Of a stretch of 64,000 bases of DNA, positions 1-8,540 are shown piece after piece. The position numbers and the translations under genes were made by a program. Origin of the DNA: Panacagrimonas sp041603235 (GTDB lineage Bacteria; Pseudomonadota; Gammaproteobacteria; Nevskiales; Nevskiaceae); assembly GCA_041603235.1 (NCBI GenBank), contig JBFIES010000004.1:186001-250000 (forward strand). The letters are read 5' to 3'. A model generated the notes under the pieces. It searched no databases, was not told where the DNA came from, and saw only the letters and a program-made list of their open reading frames with translations. Numbering within the stretch: position 1 is the stretch's first letter; every line of letters starts with the position of its first letter.

Positions 1-1
1 C

Positions 2-3000
2 CAGGAGATGCTGGACGTGCATAAAACCAGGTTGGCCAAGCTCCAGCAGCAGACCGACCGTTTTGCCGACATCATGCTGGCTCTTATTGTTGCCCTGGTT
101 GCAGTCGGACTACTGCTGGGCTTTTTTGCCGGGCGGTCTCTGCAAGGCCTTATTGCGACGCCCCTGCAGAAACTTGCCGAACTCGTGCCGCAGTTGGCCC
201 AGGGCGAGAACAGCGAGATTCCCTATACGCATCGTGATGATGAAGTTGGAGCGCTGGCCTCGGGTTTTGTTCGCTTCCGTGATACCAGTATTGAGCAGCG
301 CCGGCTGGGATGGGTGCGCGAGCATTCCTCGAAACTAATCAGTGTTTTGCAGACTGCCGATACCGAAGCCGAGTTTGGGCAGATCCTGTTGCAGGAGCTC
401 TGCGTGGCGGTCGATGCGGGCTACGGACTGGCCTACGGCTGGGATGAAAGGTCCGAACAACTTGCCTGGCGTGCGAGCTACGGCGTGGCTGAGGAATCGG
501 TCAGAGGAAGTCGTTTCGAGCGCGGCGAAGGCTTGATCGGCGAGGCCATGGCGGAGAACAAGCTCATCGAATTGAGCACCGTTCCGCCCGGCTATCAGAA
601 TATAGTTTCGGGACTCGGCGTTGCGGTCCCGGCTGCCCTTGTTTTTGTGCCTCTGAGTGCGCGGGGGCGTGTCGTTGCAGTGCTGGAGCTAGGTCTGGTC
701 GAAGTGCTTGATCAGAGAAAGCGGGAGCTGATGGACCAGGTTCGCGTGACCGTAGCGTTGGCATGGGAAGCGCTGTCGCGCAGCCTGCGAACCCGCGAAC
801 TGCTACGCGAAAGTCAGGCGCAATCAGAAGAATTGCAGGCTTCAGAAGAGGCTCTGCGGGTCCAGCAGGAGCAGTTGCGTTCGGTCAATGAAGCGCTGAG
901 CAGACGCTCTGAGCAGCTTGAAGCACAGGGGCGTCAACTCAAGTCATCCGAAGAGAACCTGCGTGCACAGACAGAAGAGTTGCGCAGTATCAACGCGGCA
1001 ATGGAGGAGAACACCGAAGCCTTGCGACTACGCCAATCGGAACTCGAAGCGGCGCGTATTTCCGAGAAGAGGCGTGCTGTCCAGTTGGAACAGGCCAGCC
1101 GCTACAAGAGCGAGTTTCTCGCCAATATGTCGCATGAGTTGCGCACGCCCCTGAATTCGATGCTCATCCTTTCCAAGACGCTGGCGGATAATCCTGATCA
1201 GCATCTGGACTCTGAAGAAGTCGAATCCGCGAGGATCATTCACGATAGCGGTCAAAGCTTGCTGCAATTGATCAACGACATTCTCGATCTGTCGAAGGTT
1301 GAAGCGGGCAAGATGGATTTCGAATCAGAAGACGTGAATATCCAGGAAGCCTTGTCAGGCCTGGTAAAGCGCTTCAATCCATTGGCGACGGAGAAAGGTC
1401 TGGAATGTTCTCTTCGAATCAATGACAACGCTCCGGCCAGTATCCACACGGATCCCAAGCGGCTGCTTCAGGTCATGACGAACCTGCTGTCAAACGCTTT
1501 CAAGTTTACCGAACAGGGCAAAGTGGAAATATGCGTGTCGGGTGTCGACGGCGGCGTTGCCTTGGAGGTTCGGGATAGCGGGATCGGGATTCCTAAAGAT
1601 CATCTTCAGCGTGTGTTTGAAGCTTTTGAACAGGCAGAAAGTGGAACCAGCCGGCGTTTCGGAGGTACAGGTCTGGGTTTGTCCATCGTCAATGGAATAA
1701 CGACCCGCCTTGGTGGAGCCGTTCGAGTCAGTAGCGTGGAAGGGCAGGGTTCGGCTTTCACGGTGTACTTGCCTTTGCATCGCGATGATGGCGTGCCAGC
1801 GGCAGCAAACTGCAGCGATGATGCGGTGCGCATCAAATCCAGTATCGAGACGTATGACGGCGAAGGCAATGCGGATTTGAAGGCCGCGCCCGGTGCAAGA
1901 CGTTCGCCTGAGCCCAAAACGCCGGGGCAACAGCTTCCAATGAACGAGGACAAACTCGAGCGCATCGATAACGACGATATGGAAGGTATCGTTCTGATCG
2001 TTGAGGATGATGAGAAATTTGCCGAGCTGCTGGCTCGCACAGTACGACAGCGTGGACACAAGGTCGCCATTGCGCATAACGGTGAGCAAGCTCTGCAGAT
2101 CAGCTTCAGTCGTCGTCTTGCTGCTGTGCTGCTGGACATAGGTCTTCCTGACATGAGTGGGCTGGATGTACTCGAGCAGCTCAAGGCAGATTCACGAACC
2201 ATGAACGTTCCGGTGCATATCGTCAGTGGGCGAGAACCCGATCCCCGTGGTACAGAGCTCGGTGCAGCTACCTTTCTTCAGAAGCCGGTAAATGGTGAGC
2301 AGGTTCTGGCGGCACTGGGGCAGATCAGGAGTAGCCAATCCAGTCCGGACAAAGCTCGCTTGCTGGTAGTGGTGCACGATCCTGTACAACTCGAGTCACT
2401 GTGTGGGCTGCTGCGTGCTGAAAGTATTCTCGTCGATACCGCTGGCAATCTGGAAGACGCTCTGGAGGCATTAGGCGAGAACAGCTTCGATGGCATGATC
2501 GTCGATCCTGATTTGCCAGATGGCGATGCCATCGAGTTTTTGCAAAAAGCAGCAGGACGCGGGAAGTTGCCACCCTCCATCATTTACTCCCAACGCAGTT
2601 TGTCCAGCGATGAGAGCAATCAGCTGCGGGAATTCGCCAGTGGAATAGTGATTCATGGAACCCGATCACGCGAACGCCTTCTGGACGAAGTGAACTTGTT
2701 CCTGCACAGCTTGCATCGTGGAGAAACGGGGCGGCCGGGAGGGCTGGTCGCTGATCGCTCCCGGAAGAATGCCGGGACAGGGACAGATCTCAGCGGGAAG
2801 ACCATCCTCGTAGTGGACGACGACATGCGCAACGTATTCGCGCTGTCAAAGGCTTTGCGTGCTCACGGCTTGAAGGTGGTCATGGCCCAGGATGGCAATA
2901 AGGCGCTGGGCCAGCTGCAGGCGAGAGATGACATCAGTCTGGTGCTGATGGACATCATGATGCCCGGCATGGATGGTTACGAAACCACACGGCGCATACG

Positions 3001-3157
3001 CGAAAACCCGGCGTGGGAAAAGCTGCCGGTCATTGCGGTAACGGCGAAGGCAATGGCCGGTGACAAGGACAAGTGTATTCGCGCGGGTGCCAATGACTAC
3101 TGCCCCAAGCCCATCGACGTTGACAAGCTCCTGTCTCAGATCCAGGTTTGGGTCTGA
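2..3157 (+). CDS. Hybrid sensor histidine kinase with multiple receiver domains (5' truncated by window edge)
   Basis: Membrane hybrid histidine kinase, expected to autophosphorylate and pass phosphate to its own receivers or downstream partners. The reading frame is open to the window edge, so the first ATG at 8 is probably internal and an N-terminal sensor is missing. Numbering from that ATG: membrane helix 22-42, HAMP 43-97, GAF about 110-255, long coiled coil 270-365, HisKA with SHELRTPL (His376), HATPase_c to about 600. Three receivers follow. Receiver 1 has LLDIGLPD with Asp710, receiver 2 is more divergent (MIVDPDLPD), and receiver 3 has LMDIMMPGMDG with Asp982. A cheR gene starts 29 bases after the stop, so this is the first gene of a four-gene signalling operon. 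The architecture is well supported; the signal is unknown. Confidence 0.93.
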   Translation, partial: QEMLDVHKTRLAKLQQQTDRFADIMLALIVALVAVGLLLGFFAGRSLQGLIATPLQKLAELVPQLAQGENSEIPYTHRDDEVGALASGFVRFRDTSIEQRRLGWVREHSSKLISVLQTADTEAEFGQILLQELCVAVDAGYGLAYGWDERSEQLAWRASYGVAEESVRGSRFERGEGLIGEAMAENKLIELSTVPPGYQNIVSGLGVAVPAALVFVPLSARGRVVAVLELGLVEVLDQRKRELMDQVRVTVALAWEALSRSLRTRELLRESQAQSEELQASEEALRVQQEQLRSVNEALSRRSEQLEAQGRQLKSSEENLRAQTEELRSINAAMEENTEALRLRQSELEAARISEKRRAVQLEQASRYKSEFLANMSHELRTPLNSMLILSKTLADNPDQHLDSEEVESARIIHDSGQSLLQLINDILDLSKVEAGKMDFESEDVNIQEALSGLVKRFNPLATEKGLECSLRINDNAPASIHTDPKRLLQVMTNLLSNAFKFTEQGKVEICVSGVDGGVALEVRDSGIGIPKDHLQRVFEAFEQAESGTSRRFGGTGLGLSIVNGITTRLGGAVRVSSVEGQGSAFTVYLPLHRDDGVPAAANCSDDAVRIKSSIETYDGEGNADLKAAPGARRSPEPKTPGQQLPMNEDKLERIDNDDMEGIVLIVEDDEKFAELLARTVRQRGHKVAIAHNGEQALQISFSRRLAAVLLDIGLPDMSGLDVLEQLKADSRTMNVPVHIVSGREPDPRGTELGAATFLQKPVNGEQVLAALGQIRSSQSSPDKARLLVVVHDPVQLESLCGLLRAESILVDTAGNLEDALEALGENSFDGMIVDPDLPDGDAIEFLQKAAGRGKLPPSIIYSQRSLSSDESNQLREFASGIVIHGTRSRERLLDEVNLFLHSLHRGETGRPGGLVADRSRKNAGTGTDLSGKTILVVDDDMRNVFALSKALRAHGLKVVMAQDGNKALGQLQARDDISLVLMDIMMPGMDGYETTRRIRENPAWEKLPVIAVTAKAMAGDKDKCIRAGANDYCPKPIDVDKLLSQIQVWV

Positions 3158-3186
3158 TGGGAATGTCCGAGTTGTTTAGTCAGTAA

Positions 3187-4032
3187 ATGCATGTTTCCGA
3201 AATTGAAGATATCGAGATCGCGCTTTTCCGCGATGCCCTGAAGCTGCGTTACGGATACGACTTTTCCGGTTATGCCCCGGCGTCATTCAAACGACGGGTC
3301 CTCGCGTTGCGAGATGCCTTTGGGTTCAAGACTGTCAGCAGTCTGACGGAGCGCCTGATACACGATGAGCATCTGATTACGGAGATCATCGGAAAGCTGT
3401 CTGTGCCTGTTTCCGAGATGTTTCGTGATCCACTGATGTTCAAGCGTTTGCGGGAAGATGTTGCCCCGATGCTCGCAACCTGGCCGGTCATCAATATCTG
3501 GCAGGCAGGCTGTGCGCGAGGAGAAGAGGTCTATTCTCTCGCGATCTTGTTACGCGAATGCGGCCTCTATGAGCGTTGCCACATTTTTGCGACCGATTTC
3601 AGCGACGATGCTCTGGCCCGGGCGGAAGAAGGCATCTATCCGCTCAAGGAGGCGCGACTCTACTCGGAGAATTATCTGAAATCGGGTGGTCCCGGTTCGC
3701 TGTCGGACTGGATTACCACCGGGTATGAACGGTTTCGAGTCGATGAATCATTGCGAGAGCGGGTGACGTTCGCCAACCATAATCTGGTGTCGGACGGCGT
3801 TTTCGGCGAAATGCAGTTGGTTGTGTGCCGGAACGTGCTGATCTACTTCAGCGACGGTTTGCAGGATCGCGCGCTGGGCCTGTTCCGCGATAGCCTCGTA
3901 TATGGTGGCTTCCTCTGTCTTGGCAGCCGCGAGAATCTTGATTACTCGGCTGTCGCTGATCACTTCGAAGCCCTACCTGGCCGCCAGTCAATCTATCGCC
4001 GCGTTCGCCGGCCAGACGGTGTTGAACCGTGA
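3187..4032 (+). CDS. cheR: CheR-type protein-glutamate O-methyltransferase
   Basis: SAM-dependent methyltransferase of the CheR family, 281 aa, which in chemotaxis methylates glutamates on chemoreceptors. An N-terminal helical domain carries the RYGYDFSGY-type segment and a C-terminal SAM-binding domain follows. Visible motifs are GCARGEEVYSLA (the SAM loop, usually GC-x-TGEE), ATDFSDDALARA with GIY downstream, and CRNVLIYF. The stop overlaps the GTG start of cheB in a GTGA junction, so the two are translationally coupled. No methyl-accepting chemotaxis protein occurs in the window. As in other kinase-CheR-CheB clusters, the substrate may be the upstream kinase or an unlinked receptor; that is inference. 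Confidence 0.93.
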   Translation: MHVSEIEDIEIALFRDALKLRYGYDFSGYAPASFKRRVLALRDAFGFKTVSSLTERLIHDEHLITEIIGKLSVPVSEMFRDPLMFKRLREDVAPMLATWPVINIWQAGCARGEEVYSLAILLRECGLYERCHIFATDFSDDALARAEEGIYPLKEARLYSENYLKSGGPGSLSDWITTGYERFRVDESLRERVTFANHNLVSDGVFGEMQLVVCRNVLIYFSDGLQDRALGLFRDSLVYGGFLCLGSRENLDYSAVADHFEALPGRQSIYRRVRRPDGVEP

Positions 4033-4652
4033 GTATGCCGATCAGAAAGCGCGGCAAGAGGAAATATGCGGCGGTGGTCGTCGCGGCATCCACGGGCGGA
4101 ATTGCCGCACTGCGGCTGTTGCTCAGCGCTCTTGATAAGCAATTCCCGCTGCCGGTTCTGATCGTGCAGCACACCACAGCCGATGAGGATGACACCTTGC
4201 AGCAGGTCTTCAGTGCTGACTGCCGAATTCCTGTGGCCATGGCCAGCGCACGCCAACCTATCGAAGGAGGGCGCGTCTATCTCGCGCCGCCGGCATATCA
4301 TTTGCTGGTGGAAAAGGGTCCGCGCGTTGCGCTGAGTGTTGACGCACGCGTATGTTACGTGCGGCCATCGGCGGATGTTCTGTTTGCCAGTGCCTCTGAT
4401 GTCTGGGGGCGCCAGTTGATCGGCATCGTGCTTACAGGAGCAAATGAAGATGGTGCGCAAGGAATGGCACTGCTCAGGGATAGAGGTGGCCTTGCCATCG
4501 TGCAGGACCCTGAAGAGGCCGAGATCGACACCATGCCTCAGGCAACTTTGAATAAGGGCGGGGCGGATCACGTGCTGGAGATTGCGCAGATTGCTGCCTT
4601 GCTGAACACTTTATGCGTTGAAAGAATCGGAGCGCCAGTTGAACCAGACTGA
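4029..4652 (+). CDS. cheB: CheB-type methylesterase, catalytic domain only (no receiver)
   Basis: Protein-glutamate methylesterase/deamidase, 207 aa, consisting of the CheB catalytic domain alone. The usual N-terminal receiver domain of about 130 residues is absent. The catalytic triad can be assigned: Ser21 in AASTGG, His48 in VQHTT and Asp142 in GANEDG, with spacings close to those of enteric CheB. The GTG start at 4029 overlaps the cheR stop. The 3' end overlaps the possible TTG start of the receiver-GGDEF gene. Lacking its own receiver, its activity cannot be controlled by direct phosphorylation as in classical chemotaxis. Control may come through partner proteins from the same operon (inference). 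Confidence 0.92.
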   Translation: MSMPIRKRGKRKYAAVVVAASTGGIAALRLLLSALDKQFPLPVLIVQHTTADEDDTLQQVFSADCRIPVAMASARQPIEGGRVYLAPPAYHLLVEKGPRVALSVDARVCYVRPSADVLFASASDVWGRQLIGIVLTGANEDGAQGMALLRDRGGLAIVQDPEEAEIDTMPQATLNKGGADHVLEIAQIAALLNTLCVERIGAPVEPD

Positions 4653-5733
4653 AGAACCTTCTTCGCTCACCTCTGAGCCTGCCAAAGCTGAGGAGCTTCC
4701 CAAGATCCTGGTGGTCGATGACACGCCGGCTAATCTGGTCGCGATGCGTCGCCTGTTGCGGGGTGTGGATGCTCAGATCATTGAAGCGACATCTGGAAAC
4801 GAGGCGCTTGCTGCATGTCTCGACCACGATTTCTGCCTGTTGCTGCTGGATGTGCAGATGCCTGAAATGGACGGCTTTGAGGTTGCATCCATGCTTGCGG
4901 ATGAAGAACGTACGCGTGACATGCCGATCATTTTTGTCACCGCGGCATACAGCGATGACATGAACCGTCTCAAGGGCTACCGCCATGGCGCGATTGATTA
5001 CATTGCCAAGCCTGTCAATGACGCGATTCTCCTTTCCAAGGTCAGAATTTTCCTGGAGCTGTACTCAGCACGTCAGGGAATGCGCAGGTTGCTCAGCGAG
5101 TTGGAAGAGCAAAATGCGCAGCTCGAGAAGGAGGTGGCAGAACGCAGGCGCCTGGAAGAATTGGCGCGCCATCAGGCCGGGCACGATGCACTGACGGGAT
5201 TGCCTAACCGCTTGCTGTTCATGGACAGATTGCTTGCCGCCGCGAACCAGGCAGATCGCCGCCGCGACCCTTCTGCTCTTTTATATATTGATCTTGATGG
5301 CTTCAAGCCCATCAATGACCGCTATGGCCATCAGGTGGGCGACGAAACCTTGCGGATTGTGGCGAAGCGTCTGCGGCAATCTACTCGCAAGGCTGATACC
5401 TGCGCGCGCCTCGGGGGCGACGAGTTTGCCGTCATCATGAACGGCGCGCCGCGCGGCGCAGCCGAAGCGATGGCTGAGAATTTGTGTGAGGCACTGCGCG
5501 AGAAGTTCGTGGTCAATTCGCCCACGGAAGGGGACATCCGCCTCGGCATCGGCGCCAGTATTGGAATCGCAATGTTTCCTGATCTCCACCTGGGGCAGGC
5601 CGAGGGCATGGACGTGGAGGCGCGAATTGAAACCCTGATTCGCCATGCCGATGAGGCCATGTATGCCGCCAAAAAATCAGGCAAGAACCGTTATCACCTA
5701 GCGGCTGGATTCGCTTCTGATCAATCGCGGTAG
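4618..5733 (+). CDS. Response regulator with GGDEF output (probable diguanylate cyclase)
   Basis: Two-domain regulator, 371 aa. A receiver domain spans about residues 28-150, with ILVVDDTP, the phospho-acceptor Asp78 in LLLLDVQMP and the conserved lysine in AKPVND. A short coiled coil (about 155-185) leads to a GGDEF domain with an intact RLGGDEF signature and an inhibitory RxxD site (RKAD) five residues upstream of it. It should synthesise cyclic-di-GMP when phosphorylated, with product feedback. The frame opens with TTG at 4618, overlapping cheB by 35 bases; a second TTG at 4639 is an alternative start. Its place after the hybrid kinase, CheR and CheB makes it the likely output of this phosphorelay. 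Confidence 0.92.
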   Translation: MKESERQLNQTEEPSSLTSEPAKAEELPKILVVDDTPANLVAMRRLLRGVDAQIIEATSGNEALAACLDHDFCLLLLDVQMPEMDGFEVASMLADEERTRDMPIIFVTAAYSDDMNRLKGYRHGAIDYIAKPVNDAILLSKVRIFLELYSARQGMRRLLSELEEQNAQLEKEVAERRRLEELARHQAGHDALTGLPNRLLFMDRLLAAANQADRRRDPSALLYIDLDGFKPINDRYGHQVGDETLRIVAKRLRQSTRKADTCARLGGDEFAVIMNGAPRGAAEAMAENLCEALREKFVVNSPTEGDIRLGIGASIGIAMFPDLHLGQAEGMDVEARIETLIRHADEAMYAAKKSGKNRYHLAAGFASDQSR

Positions 5734-6158
5734 AACTGCTGCAGGAAACGGATGCTGATCGGCCGGACGGCGCCTTCAGGTTTTACGCTGACATCAAACG
5801 CCAGCTTCTCACCATTCTGGATCTCGAACTCCGCGACAAGATCGAACTGACCATCAATTTCGATCTCGCGCCACTGCAATGTTTGTCGCTGTCCGGTCAG
5901 GCGGCGCACTGTCCCACTGGCCAAGGCATGAACGGGCAAACTGCTTTCTTCACGAACGTTCTCCGCTCTGGGACTCAGAAGCAAAATTGCATGTGATTTG
6001 CGGCGTTGGATGCCAAACTGGTGAGCAACATCTTCAGTCAGGCTGAGTGTGTTGGTGGCGGAATAATGCAGCAGATAACCCTGCTCCCGAATGGTGTCAG
6101 CGGCTCCGGTGCACAGAGAAAACAACAGGCCGGCGACCAGGGTCAGAATTCGATTCAT
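5721..6158 (-). CDS. DUF4426 periplasmic protein
   Basis: Small exported protein of 145 aa matching the DUF4426 family. It begins MNRILTLVAGLLFSLCTGAAD, a typical Sec signal peptide, followed by a beta-rich domain ending in FLQQFYRD. The chosen ATG at 6158 overlaps the metW stop (ATGA); the open frame extends further upstream but that part lies inside metW and has no signal peptide. The metX-metW-DUF4426 order is found in Pseudomonas and relatives, so it belongs to the conserved proC-yggT-metX-metW operon. Function is unknown. Its 3' end overlaps the convergent GGDEF gene by 13 bases. Confidence 0.85.
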   Translation of the reverse strand: MNRILTLVAGLLFSLCTGAADTIREQGYLLHYSATNTLSLTEDVAHQFGIQRRKSHAILLLSPRAENVREESSLPVHALASGTVRRLTGQRQTLQWREIEIDGQFDLVAEFEIQNGEKLAFDVSVKPEGAVRPISIRFLQQFYRD

Positions 6159-6781
6159 GCTTCGTCTTCGAGCATGTAGAGGGCCACTTCGGCGAAAAGA
6201 TTGGGCCATGCGGTGATGCGCTTTCCCTGTCGCATGGCATTGTCCAGCAAACTCCGCTTCTTGCACGTCCAATGCTGGGCGACACACAAGGCCTCGAAGT
6301 CCTTGACCGTGCACAGGTGGATATTGGGCGAGTCGAACCACTGGTCTGGCAGGGCAGGGGTTTTTGGCATGCTGCCACCCAGAAGCTGCATGCGTACTCG
6401 CCAATGCCCGAAATTCGGGAAGGTCACGATCGCGCGGCGCCCCACCCGAAGAATCTCCGTCAATGCCTGATCAGGGCGTTCCAGCGCCTGCAGGGTTTGC
6501 GTCAGCACGACGTAGTCAAAGGAGTCCGTCGAGAAGTCGCGCAGTCCGTAATCGACGTCGGCCTGTATGACGTTGACGCCTCGGGCCACGCAATTGGCCA
6601 GTTTGTCGGAGTCGATTTCCAGGCCGTAACCGCGCACTTTTCGGGTGCGGGCGAGGTGATCCAACAGCTCGCCATCGCCGCAGCCGATATCCAGGATTCG
6701 GCTGCCGGGTTCGATCCATTCGCTGATAACGGCCAGGTCGGGGCGAAGCCGACCTTCCATCGTTTTGGCTGGCGGGGTCAT
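6155..6781 (-). CDS. metW: MetW, methionine biosynthesis methyltransferase-fold protein
   Basis: MetW, 208 aa, is a class I SAM-methyltransferase-fold protein required together with MetX for methionine synthesis in many proteobacteria, where it is thought to support the homoserine acyltransferase. The SAM-binding motif ILDIGCGDGELLDHL lies near residues 29-43. The conserved segment DYVVLTQTLQAL follows, then RAIVTFPNFGHWRVR. The start at 6781 overlaps the metX stop by 4 bases; a second Met eight residues in is also possible. Its fixed place between metX and DUF4426 supports the assignment. Confidence 0.95.
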   Translation of the reverse strand: MTPPAKTMEGRLRPDLAVISEWIEPGSRILDIGCGDGELLDHLARTRKVRGYGLEIDSDKLANCVARGVNVIQADVDYGLRDFSTDSFDYVVLTQTLQALERPDQALTEILRVGRRAIVTFPNFGHWRVRMQLLGGSMPKTPALPDQWFDSPNIHLCTVKDFEALCVAQHWTCKKRSLLDNAMRQGKRITAWPNLFAEVALYMLEDEA

Positions 6782-7965
6782 GAGCCGATGACCTCACTCT
6801 CAGTCGCGACTCTTTCCAGATAACCGCTCAAGACACGATGGTATTCGGCGATCGGCATGAGGAAATCATCGTGTCCCAGTTGCGAATCGATCTGGGCATA
6901 ACTGACATCGCGATCCGCCTGAACCAGGGATTTGACGATCTCGCGTGAGCGCTCCGGTGAGAAGCGCCAGTCACTGGAAAATGCGATGACCAGGAAATGA
7001 GCCTTGGCACGTGACAGCGCGTTTGCGAGTGAGTCACCGTAATCACGCGCGGGATCGAAGTAGTCGAGCGCTTTGGTCATCAACAGATAGGTATTGGCAT
7101 CAAAGCGATCAACAAAACTCTGTCCCTGATGGCGCAGGTAACTTTCGACTTCAAACTCCACGTCAAAGTTGAAGGCCGGTGCGGCCAGGCGAAGCTCCGA
7201 GCCAAAACGTCGGCGCATGGCCGCATCAGACAGGTAAGTGATGTGCCCCAGCATGCGTGCCAGCTTCAGTCCGCGGGAGGGGACAACATCGTGCTCGTAG
7301 AATCGCCCGCCATGAAATTCAGGGTCAGACATGATGGCCTGACGGGCAATCTCATTAAAGGCAATGTTCTGCGCAGACAGTTTTGGTGCCGCCGCGATGA
7401 CGCAGGCATTGCGGACCCGGTCCGGCAGGTCGATGGCCCATTGCATGACCTGCATGCCACCGAGCGAGCCGCCAACGGCCGCTGCCCATTGCTCGATGCC
7501 GAGGTGGTCGGCCAGCATCGCCTGTGAGCGTACCCAGTCTCGTACCGTCAAGAGAGGGAAGTCCGGGCCCCAAAGCTTGCCCGTGGACGGATTGAGCGTA
7601 TTGGGCCCGGTGGAGCCATGGCAGCCGCCCAGATTGTTGAGACTGACCACAAAGAACCGACGCGTATCAATGGGCTTGCCCGGCCCGATGCAGTTGTCCC
7701 ACCAGCCGGGCTTCTTCTGCTCAGGTGAATGGACGCCGGCAGCGCGGTGATCACCCGACAGGGCGTGACAGATCAGGATGGCGTTGCTCGCTGACGCGTT
7801 TAACCGGCCGTAGGTTTCCACCATCAATTCGTGGTGGTCCAGTGTGCGACCACAGTCCAGTAACAGCGGCCTGTCGATTCTGATTTTCTGTGGCGTGACC
7901 AGACCAACAGAGTCGGCCGGAAAACTCGCCCCGGGGTTCGTGTTCAAGGTTGCAGCGCCCTCCAT
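6778..7965 (-). CDS. metX: Homoserine O-acyltransferase MetX
   Basis: Alpha/beta-hydrolase-fold homoserine O-acyltransferase, 395 aa, catalysing the first committed step of methionine synthesis. The nucleophile elbow GGSLGGMQ places the catalytic Ser at 167. The other triad members appear in SSDWRFSPE (Asp) and LGHDDFL (His). The family name suggests acetyl transfer, but many MetX enzymes linked to metW use succinyl-CoA; the donor cannot be settled here. The ATG at 7965 overlaps the yggT stop (TGATG), and the 3' end overlaps metW, so the operon is tightly coupled. Confidence 0.95.
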   Translation of the reverse strand: MEGAATLNTNPGASFPADSVGLVTPQKIRIDRPLLLDCGRTLDHHELMVETYGRLNASASNAILICHALSGDHRAAGVHSPEQKKPGWWDNCIGPGKPIDTRRFFVVSLNNLGGCHGSTGPNTLNPSTGKLWGPDFPLLTVRDWVRSQAMLADHLGIEQWAAAVGGSLGGMQVMQWAIDLPDRVRNACVIAAAPKLSAQNIAFNEIARQAIMSDPEFHGGRFYEHDVVPSRGLKLARMLGHITYLSDAAMRRRFGSELRLAAPAFNFDVEFEVESYLRHQGQSFVDRFDANTYLLMTKALDYFDPARDYGDSLANALSRAKAHFLVIAFSSDWRFSPERSREIVKSLVQADRDVSYAQIDSQLGHDDFLMPIAEYHRVLSGYLERVATESEVIGS

Positions 7966-8537
7966 CAGCCCAGGATGCCAGCCCGGAACAGAATGGACAG
8001 GCCTGCCAGCCGGACAATGACAATCGAGATGATGATGCCAAACAAGGGCGACAGATCAATGCCGGCAATTGGCGGGATGAGTCGTCTGATGGGACGCAGA
8101 ATCGGCTCGCTGAGACTCCAGAGAATATTGGACGCAGGATTGTTAAGGCCGGGACCAAACCAGGACAGAATGGCATAGAACGTCAGGACGACGGCGTACA
8201 GGTTGGCCGTGAGCACCAGAATCTTGAGCGGCAGATTGATGAGGACAATCAGCAGGCCCTGCGGCTGGTCATACATCCACAGCATCAGACTCAGATAGGC
8301 ACCGGTCAGGACCACCAGAGCAGTAACAGCGGCAAGATCAAGGCGGCGCCATCGGGGAATGATGTGCGCAATGGGGCCGACGACGGGTTGGGTGATTTTC
8401 CAGGCCAGCTGAGAGACAGGATTGTAGAAGTCCGCGCGGACCCAGCCGAGGACAATTCTCAGGATGATGCAGACCAGATAGAGATTGGCCAGAGAGCCGA
8501 CCAGCTCGATCAGAGCATTGTTGAAGTTTGCGCCCAT
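7965..8537 (-). CDS. yggT: YggT family integral membrane protein
   Basis: YggT-family inner-membrane protein, 190 aa, with two tandem YGGT repeats of roughly 80-90 residues. Each repeat has two hydrophobic helices and a conserved proline-rich loop: WKITQPVVGPIAHIIP in the first half, SEPILRPIRRLIPP in the second. Its biochemical role is poorly defined; in other bacteria it is implicated in osmotic or cell-shape functions. It starts 3 bases after the proC stop and overlaps metX, matching the conserved proC-yggT-metX order in pseudomonads. Confidence 0.93.
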   Translation of the reverse strand: MGANFNNALIELVGSLANLYLVCIILRIVLGWVRADFYNPVSQLAWKITQPVVGPIAHIIPRWRRLDLAAVTALVVLTGAYLSLMLWMYDQPQGLLIVLINLPLKILVLTANLYAVVLTFYAILSWFGPGLNNPASNILWSLSEPILRPIRRLIPPIAGIDLSPLFGIIISIVIVRLAGLSILFRAGILG

Positions 8538-8540
8538 GTT

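Noticed and set aside
1490..2202. Two overlapping reverse-strand open frames of about 200 residues inside the hybrid kinase
   Set aside because: They lie entirely opposite well-conserved kinase and receiver coding sequence, have low-complexity Ser/Arg-rich composition and no recognisable domain; they are antisense shadows.
6159..6404. Upstream extension of the DUF4426 reading frame
   Set aside because: It lies inside metW in another frame; the signal peptide begins at the ATG at 6158.
6700..6720. TTCGATCC string resembling a tRNA T-loop
   Set aside because: It lies inside metW coding sequence with no acceptor or anticodon stem around it.
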